A DNA stretch of 64,000 bases from Aerococcus viridans (GCF_001543285.1 NZ_CP014164.1:1426001-1490000), one strand, 5' to 3'; numbered from the stretch's first letter, positions 7,142 to 16,543 are shown. Translations and numbers: made by a program. Notes: generated by a model from the sequence alone, not told the origin.

Positions 7142-8392
7142 TTATTCTTCAGTAAAATAAGGTTCATACAGTTTATTGCGCCCGATGGCACGGTGAAAGC
7201 CATCTAAAGAAATATATTTCAAGCTGTCACAGCCAATCAGGTCTCTCACTTCCTCAATCGTCCGGTTGTAAGCCACAAGTTGGTGCTTGTCTGGAATATC
7301 CACGGTCATCGATTCACCCTTCACAACTGGTGGCGCAGCAATTCGCACATGAATCTTACTTGCCCCTGCTTCCTTTAAGGTGTTGACCGTTCGTTTAATA
7401 GTTGAACCTCGCACAATCGAATCATCGATTAAAATGACTTCACGGTTGGCCACAATACTTTTAATTGGGGTCAATTTGATTTCAATATTTCGTTCGCGAA
7501 TGGTTTGCGATGACTGAATAAAGGTCCGGCCAATATAGCGGTTACGGACAAATCCTTGCTCATAGGGTAATCCTGACGCCTTAGCGTAACCCATAGACGA
7601 AATCACACCCGATTCTGGTGCCCCAATCACAATGCCTTTGTGCAATTGGTCTTCTTGCCACAAGGTTTCCCCTAAACGATAACGCGCATCATAGACAGAA
7701 ATCCCGTCTAGAATGGAATCCGGACGCGCCGTATAAATAAACTCGAAGGCATCCAGGTTTTCGGTTGCTGCCATGTTGGCCGATAGGTAGTAAGAAATGC
7801 ATTGTGTTTTTGTTTGAACAAACAATTCACCCGGTTGGATTTCACGAGTCACGTGCCCAGCAATCGAATCAATCGCTGCCGTTTCTGAACTCGCAATGAT
7901 GGTATCGTCCATCTTCCCAATGGCTAAGGGTTTAATCCCGTCTAAATGTTTATAGGCGATAAACCGATCGTTGTTCATATAAATCAAGGTAAATTTCCCG
8001 ATTAAAGCTTCAAAATAAGCCTTAATTATTTCAACATCTTGCCCTAGCACTTCAATACAAGCCTGGTAGGTGAAATCTTCATTTTCAATTTCCCCATCAA
8101 TCGCCATTAAAGCCCCTTCATGGTAGAAAGGCATAGGCTCACTTTCCCGGTTTTCAAAGGGGTATTGGACAAATCCAATCCCCTTATTCCCCGGCATATG
8201 TTCAATCAAACCGTCACCAAAATGTTCACTGATTAACCCTTTTTCACGGATCAATTGACTGTCACCATCTGGCGTAATGGTCCCAATACCGACAGCCGCT
8301 TGCCCTCGGTGTTGCAAAGCATAGAGACCGTAATATAGATGCGGAAATGCTTCAATATTATCGAAAGCGTAAACGCCTAAAATACCACTCAT
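7142..8392 (-). CDS. purF: PurF-family amidophosphoribosyltransferase with inactivated glutaminase site
   Basis: 416 residues, shorter than the usual 470-500. PurF commits PRPP to purine synthesis. The C-terminal transferase half is well kept: NRYIGRTFI flexible loop (about residues 284-292) and PRPP loop LIDDSIVRGS (321-330). The N-terminal half is recognisable (YGLYALQHRGQAAVGI), but the family's catalytic N-terminal Cys (MCGI in E. coli) is Ser here: MSGILGVY. The start is firm, since an in-frame TAA directly precedes the ATG and GGTGGGG is the RBS. The glutamine-binding Arg of VRYPT is Gln (GFVQYPF, Gln76), and the HNGN oxyanion segment is IDGE (about 98-101). By family knowledge it should not hydrolyse glutamine. 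NH3-dependent transferase activity is inferred. Confidence 0.93.
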   Translation of the reverse strand: MSGILGVYAFDNIEAFPHLYYGLYALQHRGQAAVGIGTITPDGDSQLIREKGLISEHFGDGLIEHMPGNKGIGFVQYPFENRESEPMPFYHEGALMAIDGEIENEDFTYQACIEVLGQDVEIIKAYFEALIGKFTLIYMNNDRFIAYKHLDGIKPLAIGKMDDTIIASSETAAIDSIAGHVTREIQPGELFVQTKTQCISYYLSANMAATENLDAFEFIYTARPDSILDGISVYDARYRLGETLWQEDQLHKGIVIGAPESGVISSMGYAKASGLPYEQGFVRNRYIGRTFIQSSQTIRERNIEIKLTPIKSIVANREVILIDDSIVRGSTIKRTVNTLKEAGASKIHVRIAAPPVVKGESMTVDIPDKHQLVAYNRTIEEVRDLIGCDSLKYISLDGFHRAIGRNKLYEPYFTEE

Positions 8393-8405
8393 TTAGCCCC
8401 ACCTA

Positions 8406-8885
8406 CTACAACGCTTGAATCGCTGCTTCGTTGTTCATATCGCGAACACCACCGCTTAACTCTTTTTTATAGTCGTTTAATTTTTCTGTTAAAGCTTGGT
8501 CTGCTACTGCTAATATTTGTACGGCTAAAACAGCCGCGTTTTCCCCACCATCAAGGGCCACAGTCGCAACTGGGACACCTTTTGGCATTTGAACGATAGA
8601 TAATAAGGCATCTAAACCTGACAAGGTAGATGATTTAACCGGTACACCGATTACTGGTTTTACCGTCATGCCAGCAATCACCCCTGGTAAATGTGTCGCT
8701 TTACCGGCAATACCGATATAAAGGTCAGCGTCATTTTGTCCAACTAAGGCTTGTAGATCATCTAAAGCGCGGTGAGCAGAAATCACAGATACTTGGTAAG
8801 GAATTTCAAATTTACTTAGGTTACTAGTTACTTTGCGGGCGATTTCAACATCACTTGAACTACCCATAATAATTCTAACGAACAT
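8406..8885 (-). CDS. purE: N5-carboxyaminoimidazole ribonucleotide mutase / AIR carboxylase
   Basis: 159 residues. PurE signature segments are [12 protein letters not shown] at the N-terminus, [10 protein letters not shown] (about residues 37-46, containing the catalytic His region) and [19 protein letters not shown] followed by [21 protein letters not shown]. It forms CAIR from N5-CAIR (with PurK) or from AIR and CO2. The glycine-rich loop reads [12 protein letters not shown] rather than the usual class I AGAGGAAHLPG and is about one residue shorter, so the class is uncertain. No purK lies in the window. The gene sits between purL and purF, 14 bases from each. Confidence 0.93.
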   Translation of the reverse strand: MFVRIIMGSSSDVEIARKVTSNLSKFEIPYQVSVISAHRALDDLQALVGQNDADLYIGIAGKATHLPGVIAGMTVKPVIGVPVKSSTLSGLDALLSIVQMPKGVPVATVALDGGENAAVLAVQILAVADQALTEKLNDYKKELSGGVRDMNNEAAIQAL

Positions 8886-8899
8886 AATATAATTTCCTC

Positions 8900-11800
8900 C
8901 TATTTGGCGTTTAAATACGCAAAAGCTTCAGTTAAGAATGGATTTCCACCTTGACTTGGCACGTTTTGGTAGAGGTCTTGGCCACTTCTCTCAAATGAAG
9001 AGATGGTCCCAAAGACTAAACCGTTTGGACTAGCTAAGCCGTCAATATTTTCTTCTGCAAAATAAGTATCAAAAGCAGCAATCACTTGACCATTAGCTTT
9101 GATTTTTTCTGCTGCTTCTCCTAATACAACGCGACCAAATGCTGTTGCAAGCGGTGCGGTATAGGTTTTGTTAGCTCGACCAGTGGTAAAGGCTGATTTT
9201 TCAGAAACCACACGGCCAGTAGTCAAATCAGACACAAACTTGCCGTTTTTATTTGGTAAAACACGAATTGCTGAATGACCAGTCACTTGGCCAAATTCAA
9301 TTAAACCAGTGCGGATTAAGGCTGAAAAAGCAGATCCAGACCCGATAATCAAGCGATCGGCTTTTAGATGAGCGTCAATAGCTTGGCTGACATCTGGTCT
9401 GTTAAGGATCAATTCCCAAGCACGACCTTGTTCATCCGTTTGGTTACCAAAGATTGACCCATTTGGTAAAGCCAGTAATTGTGTCTCTTTTAACTTTTCA
9501 AGTAACGTTTGAATTGATTGCTCAAATTTGGCATTTGATGAGTCGGCGATGACCATCACTTGACAGTCAAATCCAGCTTCTTCAAGGGCAAATTGTAAGT
9601 CATATTCACCGTTGGTTCCGTATAAAACTGGAATCAAAGCTTTGACCGGGGTTGCTGTTTGGCCAAGAGAACTATTAGGACATGCAAAACTATTGCCTGC
9701 GACAATTTTAGGTGTTTGGCGGTCAGCAGTTTCAATCTGATCAAATACAGAAGCAAAAACTTCATTTGAGGCAGCTTCAATCGCCTTGACAGCGTAGTCT
9801 TGACCAGCAATTTGAATGGTATCCGCTTGCGTTTGGCCGACAACTTGGTAAGGAATATCCCCAAGTAGGTCTTTAGGATCGCCGGCTAATTCTAAAAGGA
9901 AAGCCCCCATCATTGGTTCAGCCAAGCGGTTGGTGAAGTCCTCTGAAACAGCGACAGAAATCCCATTTCCATAAGACATTTCGATTAAATCTTTCAACAT
10001 CCCGTTAAAACCAACAGTCGAAGCAGCTAATAAAGCGTCCCCTTTAGCCAATTGATGGATGGTTTCATAGATGGCTTTTTCTTGGTCTAAATCGATGGTC
10101 CAGTCCCGGTCTAATGGGTTTTCCACTAAGACAACTGTTGAACCCACTTGCTTGAAGGCACGAGAAACCACTTGGTCTACGTGACCTTGCGCAACCGCGA
10201 ATGACAGTAAAGTTGGCGGTACGTCGATATCATCAAAGGTTCCTGACATGGAATCCTTTCCACCGATACTCGCTAAATTAAGTCCAGACATAGCTAAGTT
10301 GGCCCCTAATAGAGATAAAACAGGTTTACCCCAGCGTTCTGGATCATTTTGTAAGTTTTCAAAGAATTCTTGGAAGGATAGACGTAAATCTTTATAGTCA
10401 AATCCTAAGGCCACCATGCGGCTGACTGATTCAATCACTGAGTAGAAAGCCCCGTGGAACGGTGATTGTTCTGATAAGTAAGGGTCAAATCCGTAGGCCA
10501 TACCAGACGTTGTGGTCGTTTTACCACCAGCAACTGGTAATTTTGAGACCATACCTAATTCAGGCGTTGCCCGGTATTTACCACCGAATGGGAAGAGTAC
10601 AGACGCACGACCAATCGAACCGTCAAACTGTTCCGCCATAGCCTTCTGGCTTGCTCTATTTAAGGTTGACATATAAGCTTTTAATGACGCTTCATCCCAG
10701 ACTGTCCCTGCTTTCACATCATTTTGGAAAAGGGTTTTTGGTTGTAGTAAGGTTGCATTCGCGTGTTTAGCCGCCCCATTTGAATCTAAGAAGGCTCTTG
10801 ATAAATCAATGATTTGCTTACCTGACCAAGTCATTTGCATCCGGTCATTATCAGTCACTTCAGCAATAATCGTCGACTCAACATCTTCCTCTTCGCAGTA
10901 TTGTAAAAAGGCTTCAATGTCTTTCTCAGCAACCACAACAGCCATACGTTCTTGCGATTCAGAAAGGGCAATTTCACCACCATGCATACCAGGGTATTTC
11001 ACCGGCACATCATCCAGTTGAATATCCAATCCGTCTGCAAGCTCACCAACAGCAACAGAAATCCCACCAGCACCAAAGTCGTTACAACGTTTAATTAAAC
11101 GTGTTGCTTCACCGCGTCTAAATAAACGGGTAATTTTTCTTTCAATGGCTGCGGCCCCTTTTTGTACTTCAGCACCTGCATTTTCAAGAGATTGTTCGGT
11201 TTGAATTTGCGATGACCCAACGGCTGCACCCAAACCGTCACGACCAGTCCGGCCACCTAATAAGATGATTTTGTCAGTTGCGACAGGTTCTTCGCGGACG
11301 ATATTTTCTTTTGGTGCCGCTGAAATTAAAGCCCCTGTTTCCAAACGTTTAGCTTCATAACCAGGATGGTAAATTTCTTCAGCATAACCACCCGTTAAAC
11401 CGATTTGGTTGGCGTAATCGCTATTACCTTCTAAGGCACGTTTCGTAATAGTTCTTTGCGGTAACTTTTCAGGATGAGTGGCCTCAAGTGGTAGATTAGG
11501 GTCTTTAGCCCCCGAAATCCGCATCCCTTGGTATACCCAACTTCTACCAGATAATGGATCACGAACCCCTCCACCAACACAAGTAGACGCACCACCAAAT
11601 GGTTCGATTTCTGTGGGGTGGTTATGGGTTTCATTTTTAAAGTAAAGGATCCAATCTTCTTCAGTGCCATCAACGTCTACCTTAATTTCTAAAGCACAAG
11701 CATTCACTTCAGGTGAAATCTCAACATTGTCAAGGATGCCATTTTCCCGTAAGTAACGGCTTTGAATTGTTCCTAGGTCCATCAAGGTGATAGGACGTTC

Positions 11801-12562
11801 AGAACGGCCAAGTTGTGCTCTTTTCTCTAAATAATCATTTAAAGCTGCCTTGAATAAGGGTTCGTAGCGACCGGCATCGATGGTGACGATATCGATTTGG
11901 GTGTTGAAAGTGGTGTGACGACAGTGGTCTGACCAGTATGTATCAATGACTTTCAACTCAGTTAAATTGGGATTACGGTTTTCAGATTTAAAATATTCTT
12001 GGCAAAATCGCAAGTCATCTAAATCCATGGAGAATTTTTGAGATAGGTCAACTAAATCAGCTTCAGACATTTCGGTGAAACCAACAACTTCCTCAAGTTC
12101 TTCAGTAGATGAAGGGTAAATTTCAAATGGGGGTTCATCCATGGCAATGACGGTATTTTCAACCGGATTGATGAAGTAATTTTCAAAAATTTGCCCTTGG
12201 TCTGGTGTGACATTGTTTAAAGTCACGACTTTAGAATGGAAAACTTTGACTTCTTCAAATCCAAGCACATGTTGGATCATTTCCGTCATCATTTGCTCAT
12301 GTTCATTGTATTGACCAGTCACTTGGCGGTAGCGGAAAGTGTAGTCAGCGCTCGGGATTTCTTCGATAAAAGTTAATTTTTCAGTATCGAATAAGGCTTT
12401 TTGGACCGCTTCAAGGGTAGCTTCAGAAGCCCCCTCAAATTGGTAAAGATTGTAGAAAGCAATTTCAGTATCCGCAGCAAAATTTAAAAATTCTAAGGCC
12501 TCTTTAGTGTATTTTTGACCTTCAACATCGAATTGGGCGTTATTTTTTGTAATAACTTGCAT
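8900..12562 (-). CDS. purL: Single-chain FGAM synthase PurL with inactivated glutaminase domain
   Basis: About 1220 residues from ATG 12562, chosen because TTGGAGG precedes it; an upstream in-frame start would overlap purC. PurL makes FGAM from FGAR, ATP and ammonia from glutamine. Synthase parts are intact: [42 protein letters not shown] and [18 protein letters not shown]. The C-terminal class I glutaminase domain is still alignable ([23 protein letters not shown] end) but catalytically empty. The nucleophile elbow GICNGFQ of relatives is GSGSAFS (Gly1076, codon 9335-9337). The catalytic His of GHSER is Ser (SSFER, Ser1189), and the oxyanion GGF loop is PNGS. It probably depends on free ammonia or on a separate glutaminase. 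It matches the Streptococcus-type PurL in architecture. Confidence 0.94.
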   Translation of the reverse strand: MQVITKNNAQFDVEGQKYTKEALEFLNFAADTEIAFYNLYQFEGASEATLEAVQKALFDTEKLTFIEEIPSADYTFRYRQVTGQYNEHEQMMTEMIQHVLGFEEVKVFHSKVVTLNNVTPDQGQIFENYFINPVENTVIAMDEPPFEIYPSSTEELEEVVGFTEMSEADLVDLSQKFSMDLDDLRFCQEYFKSENRNPNLTELKVIDTYWSDHCRHTTFNTQIDIVTIDAGRYEPLFKAALNDYLEKRAQLGRSERPITLMDLGTIQSRYLRENGILDNVEISPEVNACALEIKVDVDGTEEDWILYFKNETHNHPTEIEPFGGASTCVGGGVRDPLSGRSWVYQGMRISGAKDPNLPLEATHPEKLPQRTITKRALEGNSDYANQIGLTGGYAEEIYHPGYEAKRLETGALISAAPKENIVREEPVATDKIILLGGRTGRDGLGAAVGSSQIQTEQSLENAGAEVQKGAAAIERKITRLFRRGEATRLIKRCNDFGAGGISVAVGELADGLDIQLDDVPVKYPGMHGGEIALSESQERMAVVVAEKDIEAFLQYCEEEDVESTIIAEVTDNDRMQMTWSGKQIIDLSRAFLDSNGAAKHANATLLQPKTLFQNDVKAGTVWDEASLKAYMSTLNRASQKAMAEQFDGSIGRASVLFPFGGKYRATPELGMVSKLPVAGGKTTTTSGMAYGFDPYLSEQSPFHGAFYSVIESVSRMVALGFDYKDLRLSFQEFFENLQNDPERWGKPVLSLLGANLAMSGLNLASIGGKDSMSGTFDDIDVPPTLLSFAVAQGHVDQVVSRAFKQVGSTVVLVENPLDRDWTIDLDQEKAIYETIHQLAKGDALLAASTVGFNGMLKDLIEMSYGNGISVAVSEDFTNRLAEPMMGAFLLELAGDPKDLLGDIPYQVVGQTQADTIQIAGQDYAVKAIEAASNEVFASVFDQIETADRQTPKIVAGNSFACPNSSLGQTATPVKALIPVLYGTNGEYDLQFALEEAGFDCQVMVIADSSNAKFEQSIQTLLEKLKETQLLALPNGSIFGNQTDEQGRAWELILNRPDVSQAIDAHLKADRLIIGSGSAFSALIRTGLIEFGQVTGHSAIRVLPNKNGKFVSDLTTGRVVSEKSAFTTGRANKTYTAPLATAFGRVVLGEAAEKIKANGQVIAAFDTYFAEENIDGLASPNGLVFGTISSFERSGQDLYQNVPSQGGNPFLTEAFAYLNAK

Positions 12563-12575
12563 GTTTGGCCTCCAA

Positions 12576-13253
12576 TTATTCAAAGTAATGCACAAGTGCT
12601 AAAGGTTCGATGTATTCATCACCTTTATAGACACGCATGTTGCCCCCTGCAACTTCATCAATTAAGACAATGTCATCAGAATTGTCTAAGCGACCAAATT
12701 CTAATTTGATGTCATATAATTCTAGGCCTTTTTCGGCTAATGCTTCTTTGATAACTAGGGAAATATCTTGGGTTAATTTTTTCAATTGGTCATATTCGCC
12801 AGCTTTTAAAATATTTAATTGCTCTAAGGCATCTTGGGTAATCAAGGGATCTTGTCGGTCATCATCTTTTAAAGTGAACTCTACGTAGGCATCAAGTGGT
12901 GCACCTGATTCAATGTAAGACCCGTAACGTCTGATAAAGCTACCAACAGCTTTAAAACGACAAATGACTTCTAACCCTTCACCAAATACAGAGGCTTTTT
13001 CAATCTGCATGGTGTTTTCTTCAGTATTTGAAGAAATATAATGCGTTGGAATATTCTTTTCTTTAAATAATTCAAAAAAGTATGTTGAAAGCACAACATT
13101 AGAGTGGCCTGACCCTTCAATCGTTGCCCCTACTTGGTTTTCACCTGGGTCAAATACCCCATCTTTACCCGTAACATCGTCTTTAAATTGGAAATAATAT
13201 TGGCCGTTATCATCTTGGTATAAGTTTTTCGTCTTACCTGAATAAATAAGCAT
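12576..13253 (-). CDS. purC: SAICAR synthetase, first gene of the purine operon
   Basis: 225 residues, normal PurC size. Typical parts are MLIYSGKTKNLYQ (glycine-rich ATP loop), FPGENQVGATIEGSG-like substrate segment (here DPGENQVGATIEG), GSFIRRYG, and KLEFGRLDNSDDIVLIDEV near residues 180-200 with the metal-binding acidic cluster. It condenses CAIR with aspartate. Being the most upstream gene, its 5' region should carry the operon control. It is followed by purL after 13 bases. No purB is in the window. Confidence 0.96.
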   Translation of the reverse strand: MLIYSGKTKNLYQDDNGQYYFQFKDDVTGKDGVFDPGENQVGATIEGSGHSNVVLSTYFFELFKEKNIPTHYISSNTEENTMQIEKASVFGEGLEVICRFKAVGSFIRRYGSYIESGAPLDAYVEFTLKDDDRQDPLITQDALEQLNILKAGEYDQLKKLTQDISLVIKEALAEKGLELYDIKLEFGRLDNSDDIVLIDEVAGGNMRVYKGDEYIEPLALVHYFE

Positions 13254-13302
13254 TGCTAAAAATCGCTCCTTTTCATAAACACATACGTTTCCATTGAATT
13301 AT

Positions 13303-13436
13303 TTCGGAATATTCGTTTTCCGGATAACCATATGCTTACCTTAACGAATTTTATGGGTAAAGACAAGTTAAAACTGAACATTTTAATAAGAAATGTTAAT
13401 TTTTGTTTGGAAATAGCCTTTATAAACGAACATTCG
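13303..13436 (-). promoter_or_regulatory. Upstream region of the purine operon with two CGAA/TTCG palindromes
   Basis: Two short inverted repeats lie upstream of purC: CGGAATATTCG (13305-13315) and CGAACATTCG (13427-13436). They resemble the CGAA cores of PurR PurBoxes in Bacillus, Lactococcus and Streptococcus, but spacing and flanks do not match the consensus well. A minus-strand -35/-10 candidate between them is TTAACA...TAAAAT. No purine riboswitch fold was recognised in 13254-13538. Confidence 0.35.
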
Positions 13437-13538
13437 ACTTTATGTATGCGTATAACGTTAAGAATTTAATGTTGTCGACAAAAATTGTGCAACTTTTGTA
13501 TTTCAGCAAATTTTGCTGGCGAAACTGGCAAAATGGGC

Positions 13539-13585
13539 AAAAAAAGACCGCCATAAGTGCAGCGTGTTGCGCACTGATGACGGCC
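13539..13585 (-). terminator. Terminator after the YbjN-like gene
   Basis: A long GC-rich hairpin (GACCGCCAT...AAGTGC against GCACTGATGACGGCC on the plus strand) followed on the minus strand by a seven-U run. It lies 70 bases after the stop at 13656 and separates that gene from the purine promoter region. Confidence 0.85.
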
Positions 13586-13655
13586 TATCTGTCCTTGTAC
13601 GTCATATTGGACATACATTTTGGGGCGGACTAGCTTTTATATATTCGAATTTTTA

Positions 13656-14126
13656 TTAAGCTTTTGGTTGGGTTTTGAGTACTTCAACCTTCTTGCCATT
13701 AATTTTCTCTTCTAATTCAGGGTACACAAGACGTGCAGTCGCTGAACCAAAGACCATTAATTCATACAATAATTGTGGATCTTCAGTGGTTCTTGATAAT
13801 AAGCGTAGGTAAATTTCCCCGTCACCAGTCAAGATTAAAGTGTAGTAGCCTGCACGTTTCAAGTTGATTTCATTGATCACTGCTAAGGCTTTTGTTTGAT
13901 TGTTGAAATCTTCAACTTGGACTAATTTACGATAAGTGATTTGGAATTCTGTAACCGACGAACCTTCTTTAAACTCACGTGCTACTACGTTAAAAGGAAT
14001 CGTTTTATCTTCAGCAATACGGTAAGCACCTGAGAAAACAACTTGGTCTTCATTGAATTGATTCTTCTTAACGGGAACTTTCTTATCGTTAAACATTTTC
14101 TCTAAAATTGGTTGAATTGATGGCAT
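13656..14126 (-). CDS. YbjN-like conserved hypothetical protein
   Basis: 156 residues with no signal peptide or membrane segment. The central part (FNVVAREFKEGSSVTEFQITYRKLV... INEINLKRAGYYTLILTGDGEIYLRLLSRT) resembles the YbjN/type III chaperone-like fold with alternating strands and a long central helix. The C-terminus is basic. The function is unknown; YbjN proteins have been linked to stress responses. It is a single-gene unit with its own RBS (CGGAGGAAT) and the terminator at 13539-13585, upstream of the purine operon. The family call is moderate, from pattern only. Confidence 0.55.
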   Translation of the reverse strand: MPSIQPILEKMFNDKKVPVKKNQFNEDQVVFSGAYRIAEDKTIPFNVVAREFKEGSSVTEFQITYRKLVQVEDFNNQTKALAVINEINLKRAGYYTLILTGDGEIYLRLLSRTTEDPQLLYELMVFGSATARLVYPELEEKINGKKVEVLKTQPKA

Positions 14127-14296
14127 GGTATGGTATTCCTCCGTTTATCTTCTAAATTCATTACTATCATCATTGTAACATAAGCTTGTCAGAAACCGAG
14201 AACAAGGTTGGTCAAAAGTTGCATAGATTTATCACTTTCAATTCATTAGGCGATCAAAGACTACAGCGTAATCTCCCCTGTAAGCTAGACTAAAAT

Positions 14297-14406
14297 CGGG
14301 TTCGAGCCCCCAAAAAGGACTGCGTTTCAGTTTAAGTTGTTGCTGACGTTGTCAGCCACTGCCTCAAACTTCCAACGTTTCCTTTCTTGGCGTCGGCTCT
14401 CGCACC
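14297..14406. repeat. 110-bp palindromic intergenic repeat, copy A
   Basis: An imperfect hairpin of 110 bases, starting CGGGTTCGAG and ending CTCTCGCACC, with a central TGAC...GTCA loop region. It matches copy B at 25421-25530 in length and layout. Arms differ between copies in paired fashion (CCAAAAAGGA with TCCTTTCTTGG here; CAGAAAGAA with TTCTTTCTG in B). The right arm overlaps the last 13 codons and stop of the esterase gene. Confidence 0.85.
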
Positions 14407-15404
14407 TTAGCTACAAATTCCGCTATCATTTCTAGTGCCTCATCTGCTTCAGGAATCGGGTAAATTGGGAAGATGTGGACCATATGTTGGTGGATATCGA
14501 AATAAATCGGTAATCCCTCAGCTTCAACTTTTTCTTTCAAGGCAAGTGTATAAGTCAAGGTTAAATCTCTCGTTCCACTCACGACTAATATAGGTGGTAA
14601 GTCATTAAATGCTCCATACCATGGTGAAACTAAAGGACTAATTGCTGGAAAGGGTTTAGCGAAAGTTTCTGTTTCAAGCGCAATTAATTTCGGTTGTAGA
14701 AAGGGTTCGTACTCCACATGGTCATATTCTACCAGGAAATTTTGCAAGGTGCCATCCAAAATAGGCGCGATAAGTACTGCCGACTCTGGCAAAGGTAAAC
14801 CATAGTCACGCAATTGCTGCATAAAGGAAACCGCCAAAGCGCCACCTGTCGAATCACCAAGAATCGCAATATTTTCTGGGGCAATCCCCTTCTCTTCGAT
14901 TAAATATAAGTAGCGTTTTAAAATCATTTTGTGCGCATCAACAACCTTGTGGGTTGGTCCCTTTGGATATATGGGCATGACTACTTGTCGATTAGTTAGG
15001 TCTGCCAATTTACGGGCCATATTAAAGTGCAATAAAGTTGGTTGTAACCAATAGCCACCACCCGAAAGATAGAAAACGACCTTTTCTAACCTTTGTGAGC
15101 TTGGTGACTGGCTGTCCTTTTGCATGTTTTGCACGGTAAAGGTATCTGTGAAACCGTCTAAATAATCAAAACCCATTGAACGCTTGATCAAGGTGAGTTC
15201 TAGGGGCAATTCATTACGGTTGTAGGCGACGGAATAAAGGCGGTCATAGTTGGAATTTTGACCAGGAAGAATACTGGAAGCCAGGGTCAGACTATCCTCG
15301 ACCAATTGCGCAGCGTAAGAAATATTCACCTTACGGGCCCTGATTATTTGACTGGCAACAATACCTGTTAATGCACCCAATGCGGCTTTTGTCCAAGTTT
15401 TCAT
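14364..15404 (-). CDS. Alpha/beta hydrolase (HSL-type esterase/lipase)
   Basis: 346 residues. The N-terminus (TKAALGALTGIVASQIIRA) is a hydrophobic helix that may anchor it to the membrane or serve as signal. The hydrolase core has LSGGGYWLQP (HGGG-like oxyanion loop, about residues 113-122), nucleophile GDSTGGALA (about 184-192), Asp in SGTRDLTL and His in HQHMVHIFP near the C-terminus. It likely hydrolyses small ester or acyl substrates; the substrate is unknown. Oddity: the last 13 residues (VREPTPRKETLEV) are encoded by the right arm of palindromic repeat copy A, so the insertion rewrote the C-terminus. It is monocistronic on the minus strand. Confidence 0.85.
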   Translation of the reverse strand: MKTWTKAALGALTGIVASQIIRARKVNISYAAQLVEDSLTLASSILPGQNSNYDRLYSVAYNRNELPLELTLIKRSMGFDYLDGFTDTFTVQNMQKDSQSPSSQRLEKVVFYLSGGGYWLQPTLLHFNMARKLADLTNRQVVMPIYPKGPTHKVVDAHKMILKRYLYLIEEKGIAPENIAILGDSTGGALAVSFMQQLRDYGLPLPESAVLIAPILDGTLQNFLVEYDHVEYEPFLQPKLIALETETFAKPFPAISPLVSPWYGAFNDLPPILVVSGTRDLTLTYTLALKEKVEAEGLPIYFDIHQHMVHIFPIYPIPEADEALEMIAEFVAKVREPTPRKETLEV

Positions 15405-15501
15405 AGGAACCTCCTAAAGGATTTTCTTACAATAATCATATCATGATAAGCTGTCCGTAAACACCTATCTGTATTAACCAACTCAATATTTTTAAGAATA
15501 G

Positions 15502-15531
15502 AAAAAAGCCCGAATAAAATATCCGGACTTA
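15502..15531 (-). terminator. Terminator of the Gfo/Idh/MocA gene
   Basis: Hairpin AGTCCGGATA/TTCGGGCT on the minus strand followed by six U, seven bases after the stop at 15539. Confidence 0.75.
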
Positions 15532-15538
15532 AATAATC

Positions 15539-16543
15539 TTAAAATGTCAATTTTGGTTCCCAAAACGGTTCTTCTATTAAGTTTGAATCAGCAATAGCCA
15601 TATCTAGGACTTCCATAACCGTTAAACTTTGGGCTAAGTGTTCTTCTGCATACATGGTATCCTTATGATCAATCCAATTTGCAAAAATCTTAAATTCTGC
15701 ACCCATTTTATGCTCGCATGTATTCAATTCGAAATGATCCGTATAGCCATCATTTGTCCAAATATCAAATGAAGTGACCCTATTAGTAGCGCTGTTGACT
15801 GTAATAGTACCTTTAGTCCCTTGAATAGTTGCCCCATTTTTTCCTGTAGAATCCTTTGAAGCCATGCATACGCCTTTTGTGTATCCATAGTCCATGATTA
15901 AAACGCCAGATGTATCGATAGCATTCTCGATGTTGGGGTAGTATGTAACTTTCTTTGGTTTCCCAATTAAGCCAACAACGAAATGGATATTGGATGAATT
16001 TAAATCCATTAAGGCACCGCCCCCATTTTTGATATCAAAGGCCGGTAAAACGTTACCAGCTGTGAAAGAGTCATACTTACTCGAATATTTTGAGAAATTG
16101 CATTCAACTAACTTAATATCTCCAAGAAGTGGTAAAAGTTCGCGGATTTTACCATAATTTTCAACGAACTGCCCTGTTACAGCTTCAGCCAATACTAAAT
16201 CGTAATCAATGGATAGTCGTTCCAATTCAATTAATTCCTTTTGTGACATCGTAAAAGGTTTCTCACATATCACATGCTTACCATGAAGTAAGGCTTCCTT
16301 AGCAAAAGGAAAATGTAAGTTATTAATGACGGCAACATACACTGTATCAATATCTGCTTCAGTCAAAAATTGGGTGTAATCACTATACACTTGGTCAATG
16401 CCATATTGTTTTTGAAAGGCGATTGCCTTGTCAACGCTTTTAGGTGTTGAGTTAATTGCAGTTACTTGTATTTCTGGCAACTCAGCAATTACCGGTAAAA
16501 ATTGTTCGACTACTTTTCCAGTCCCCGCTATCCCTAATTTCAA
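15539..16543 (-). CDS. Gfo/Idh/MocA family NAD(P)-dependent oxidoreductase
   Basis: 334 residues. N-terminal Rossmann fold starts MKLGIAGTGKVVEQFLPVI (GxGxxx motif). The family's EKP motif is present in HVICEKPFTM (about residues 92-101), with the catalytic Lys. The C-terminal alpha/beta domain has GGGALMDLNSSNIHFVVGL, typical of the dehydrogenase subgroup acting on sugars, inositols or dihydrodiols. The substrate cannot be told from sequence. It stands alone with its own terminator; the divergent neighbour is an aldehyde dehydrogenase, but a link is speculative. Confidence 0.88.
   Translation of the reverse strand: MKLGIAGTGKVVEQFLPVIAELPEIQVTAINSTPKSVDKAIAFQKQYGIDQVYSDYTQFLTEADIDTVYVAVINNLHFPFAKEALLHGKHVICEKPFTMSQKELIELERLSIDYDLVLAEAVTGQFVENYGKIRELLPLLGDIKLVECNFSKYSSKYDSFTAGNVLPAFDIKNGGGALMDLNSSNIHFVVGLIGKPKKVTYYPNIENAIDTSGVLIMDYGYTKGVCMASKDSTGKNGATIQGTKGTITVNSATNRVTSFDIWTNDGYTDHFELNTCEHKMGAEFKIFANWIDHKDTMYAEEHLAQSLTVMEVLDMAIADSNLIEEPFWEPKLTF

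Noticed and set aside
13254..13538. Possible purine riboswitch upstream of purC
   Set aside because: No conserved three-way junction core or anti-terminator pair could be recognised; the only strong hairpin belongs to the upstream gene's terminator.
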